Shown here: piece after piece, positions 63,605 to 64,000 of the stretch | Position numbering within the stretch: position 1 is the first letter of the stretch | How the letters are laid out: each line of letters begins with the position of its first letter | Origin: Oceanicola sp. D3 | Lineage (GTDB): Bacteria; Pseudomonadota; Alphaproteobacteria; Rhodobacterales; Rhodobacteraceae | Assembly (NCBI RefSeq): GCF_006351965.1 | Contig: NZ_CP040932.1 | Span: forward strand, 2,852,001-2,916,000 | DNA length: 64,000 nucleotides | Direction of reading: 5' to 3' | Translations under genes and position numbers: made by a program | The notes under the pieces: generated by a model | What the model was told of the DNA's origin: nothing | Database searches by the model: none | What the model saw: only the letters and a program-made list of their open reading frames with translations

Positions 63605-64000
63605 CTAGCGGTTCGCGCGTGCCAGAAGCATCACCGCGGCAAGGCCGGTGGCGCAGATCATCAGCGCGGGCGGGGCGGCTTGGGGCAGGTGCTCCAGCGA
63701 GGCCTCCTCATAGACCCGCACCGCGAGGGTAGAATAGTTGAACGGGCGCAGCAGCAGCGTGGCGGGCAGCTCTTTTACGCAATCGACAAAGACCAGCAGC
63801 AGCGCGGTGCCCACCGAGGCACGCATCAGCGGCAGGTAGATGGCGGCCAGCACGCCGCGTCGCGTGCGGCCCAAAGATCTCGCCGCGAGCGGGATGTTGG
63901 GCGAAATCCGGCCAAAGGCGGCATCCGCCGCGCCCTGTCCGATGGCAAAGAAGCGCACCACATAGGCAAAGACCAGCGCGGCAGCCGAGCCCGTCAGCAC
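63605..64000 (-). CDS. ABC transporter permease, C-terminal part (FbpB/iron type)
   Basis: The last 131 residues of a leftward gene that enters from the right edge. Hydrophobic helices alternate with the permease EAA loop (AARSLGRTRRGVLAAIYLPLMRAS), followed by CVKELPATLLLRPFNYSTLAVRVYEEAS, which is typical of the second half of Fe(III)-type (FbpB/ThiP) permeases. Substrate is a guess from this motif. The start is outside the window. Stop TAG at 63607-63605, 45 bp before the tRNA 5' end on the same strand. Confidence 0.82.
   Translation of the reverse strand: MLTGSAAALVFAYVVRFFAIGQGAADAAFGRISPNIPLAARSLGRTRRGVLAAIYLPLMRASVGTALLLVFVDCVKELPATLLLRPFNYSTLAVRVYEEASLEHLPQAAPPALMICATGLAAVMLLARANR

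Overview
The window is high-GC DNA from an alphaproteobacterium, almost certainly a member of the Rhodobacterales (Roseobacter/Rhodobacter group). The basis is the GC-rich, A/P/E-rich codon use, the alphaproteobacterial gene orders (mraZ-rsmH-ftsL-ftsI-murE-murF-mraY; DUF1127 gene followed by CCTCCTCCC hairpins), a GTTC-N7-GTTC LexA box in front of uvrD, and a complete phenylacetate/homoprotocatechuate/xylose catabolic complement. It looks chromosomal; no insertion sequence, phage or CRISPR array was seen.

Layout. 1-14.3 kb is one leftward block: the first half of the division/cell wall (dcw) cluster, from mraZ to murD, with an extra short-chain dehydrogenase between mraY and murD, followed by a large secreted Ig-repeat adhesin and the start of a lipoprotein gene. 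The mraZ leader carries a Rho-independent terminator of the kind that makes the UpsM sRNA in Rhodobacter. 14.9-17.2 kb holds the Fe-S carrier gene mrp and, diverging from it, a DUF1127 gene followed by eight tandem two-hairpin small RNAs of the CcsR/'cuckoo' type (16 CCTCCTCCC loops). 17.3-28 kb holds an epimerase, SOS-controlled uvrD, a PAS protein, pyruvate carboxylase, a MAPEG protein, tRNA-Gly and a membrane protein with a long Pro/Ala/Glu tail. 28.1-36.8 kb is a histidine block (hisB, hisH, hisA, hisF, hisE) interleaved with an ATP-pyrophosphatase-like gene, two DUF2147 genes, a Tat-exported GMC oxidoreductase, a DUF302 protein and an RNA methyltransferase. 36.8-39.3 kb has a RidA protein, clpX and clpP.

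39.5-45.6 kb is a homoprotocatechuate (4-hydroxyphenylacetate) meta-cleavage operon (hpaF-hpaE-hpaD-gabD-hpaG) with divergent hpaR. 45.6-51.6 kb is part of the phenylacetyl-CoA pathway (paaX and paaZ leftward; paaG-paaI-paaK-paaR rightward) around a TetR-type operator. Neither pathway is complete here: hpaH/hpaI and paaABCDE are absent from the window. 53.1-60.5 kb is a D-xylose regulon: a ROK repressor overlapping an FG-GAP protein, diverging from xylF-xylH-xylG-xylB-xylA.

60.5-64 kb contains a toxin-antitoxin pair with an apparently leaderless toxin message, a 56-residue protein with strong expression signals, a FAD oxidoreductase, a fasciclin protein, tRNA-Thr and the end of an ABC permease gene. 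Several families of short intergenic repeats are scattered through the window.
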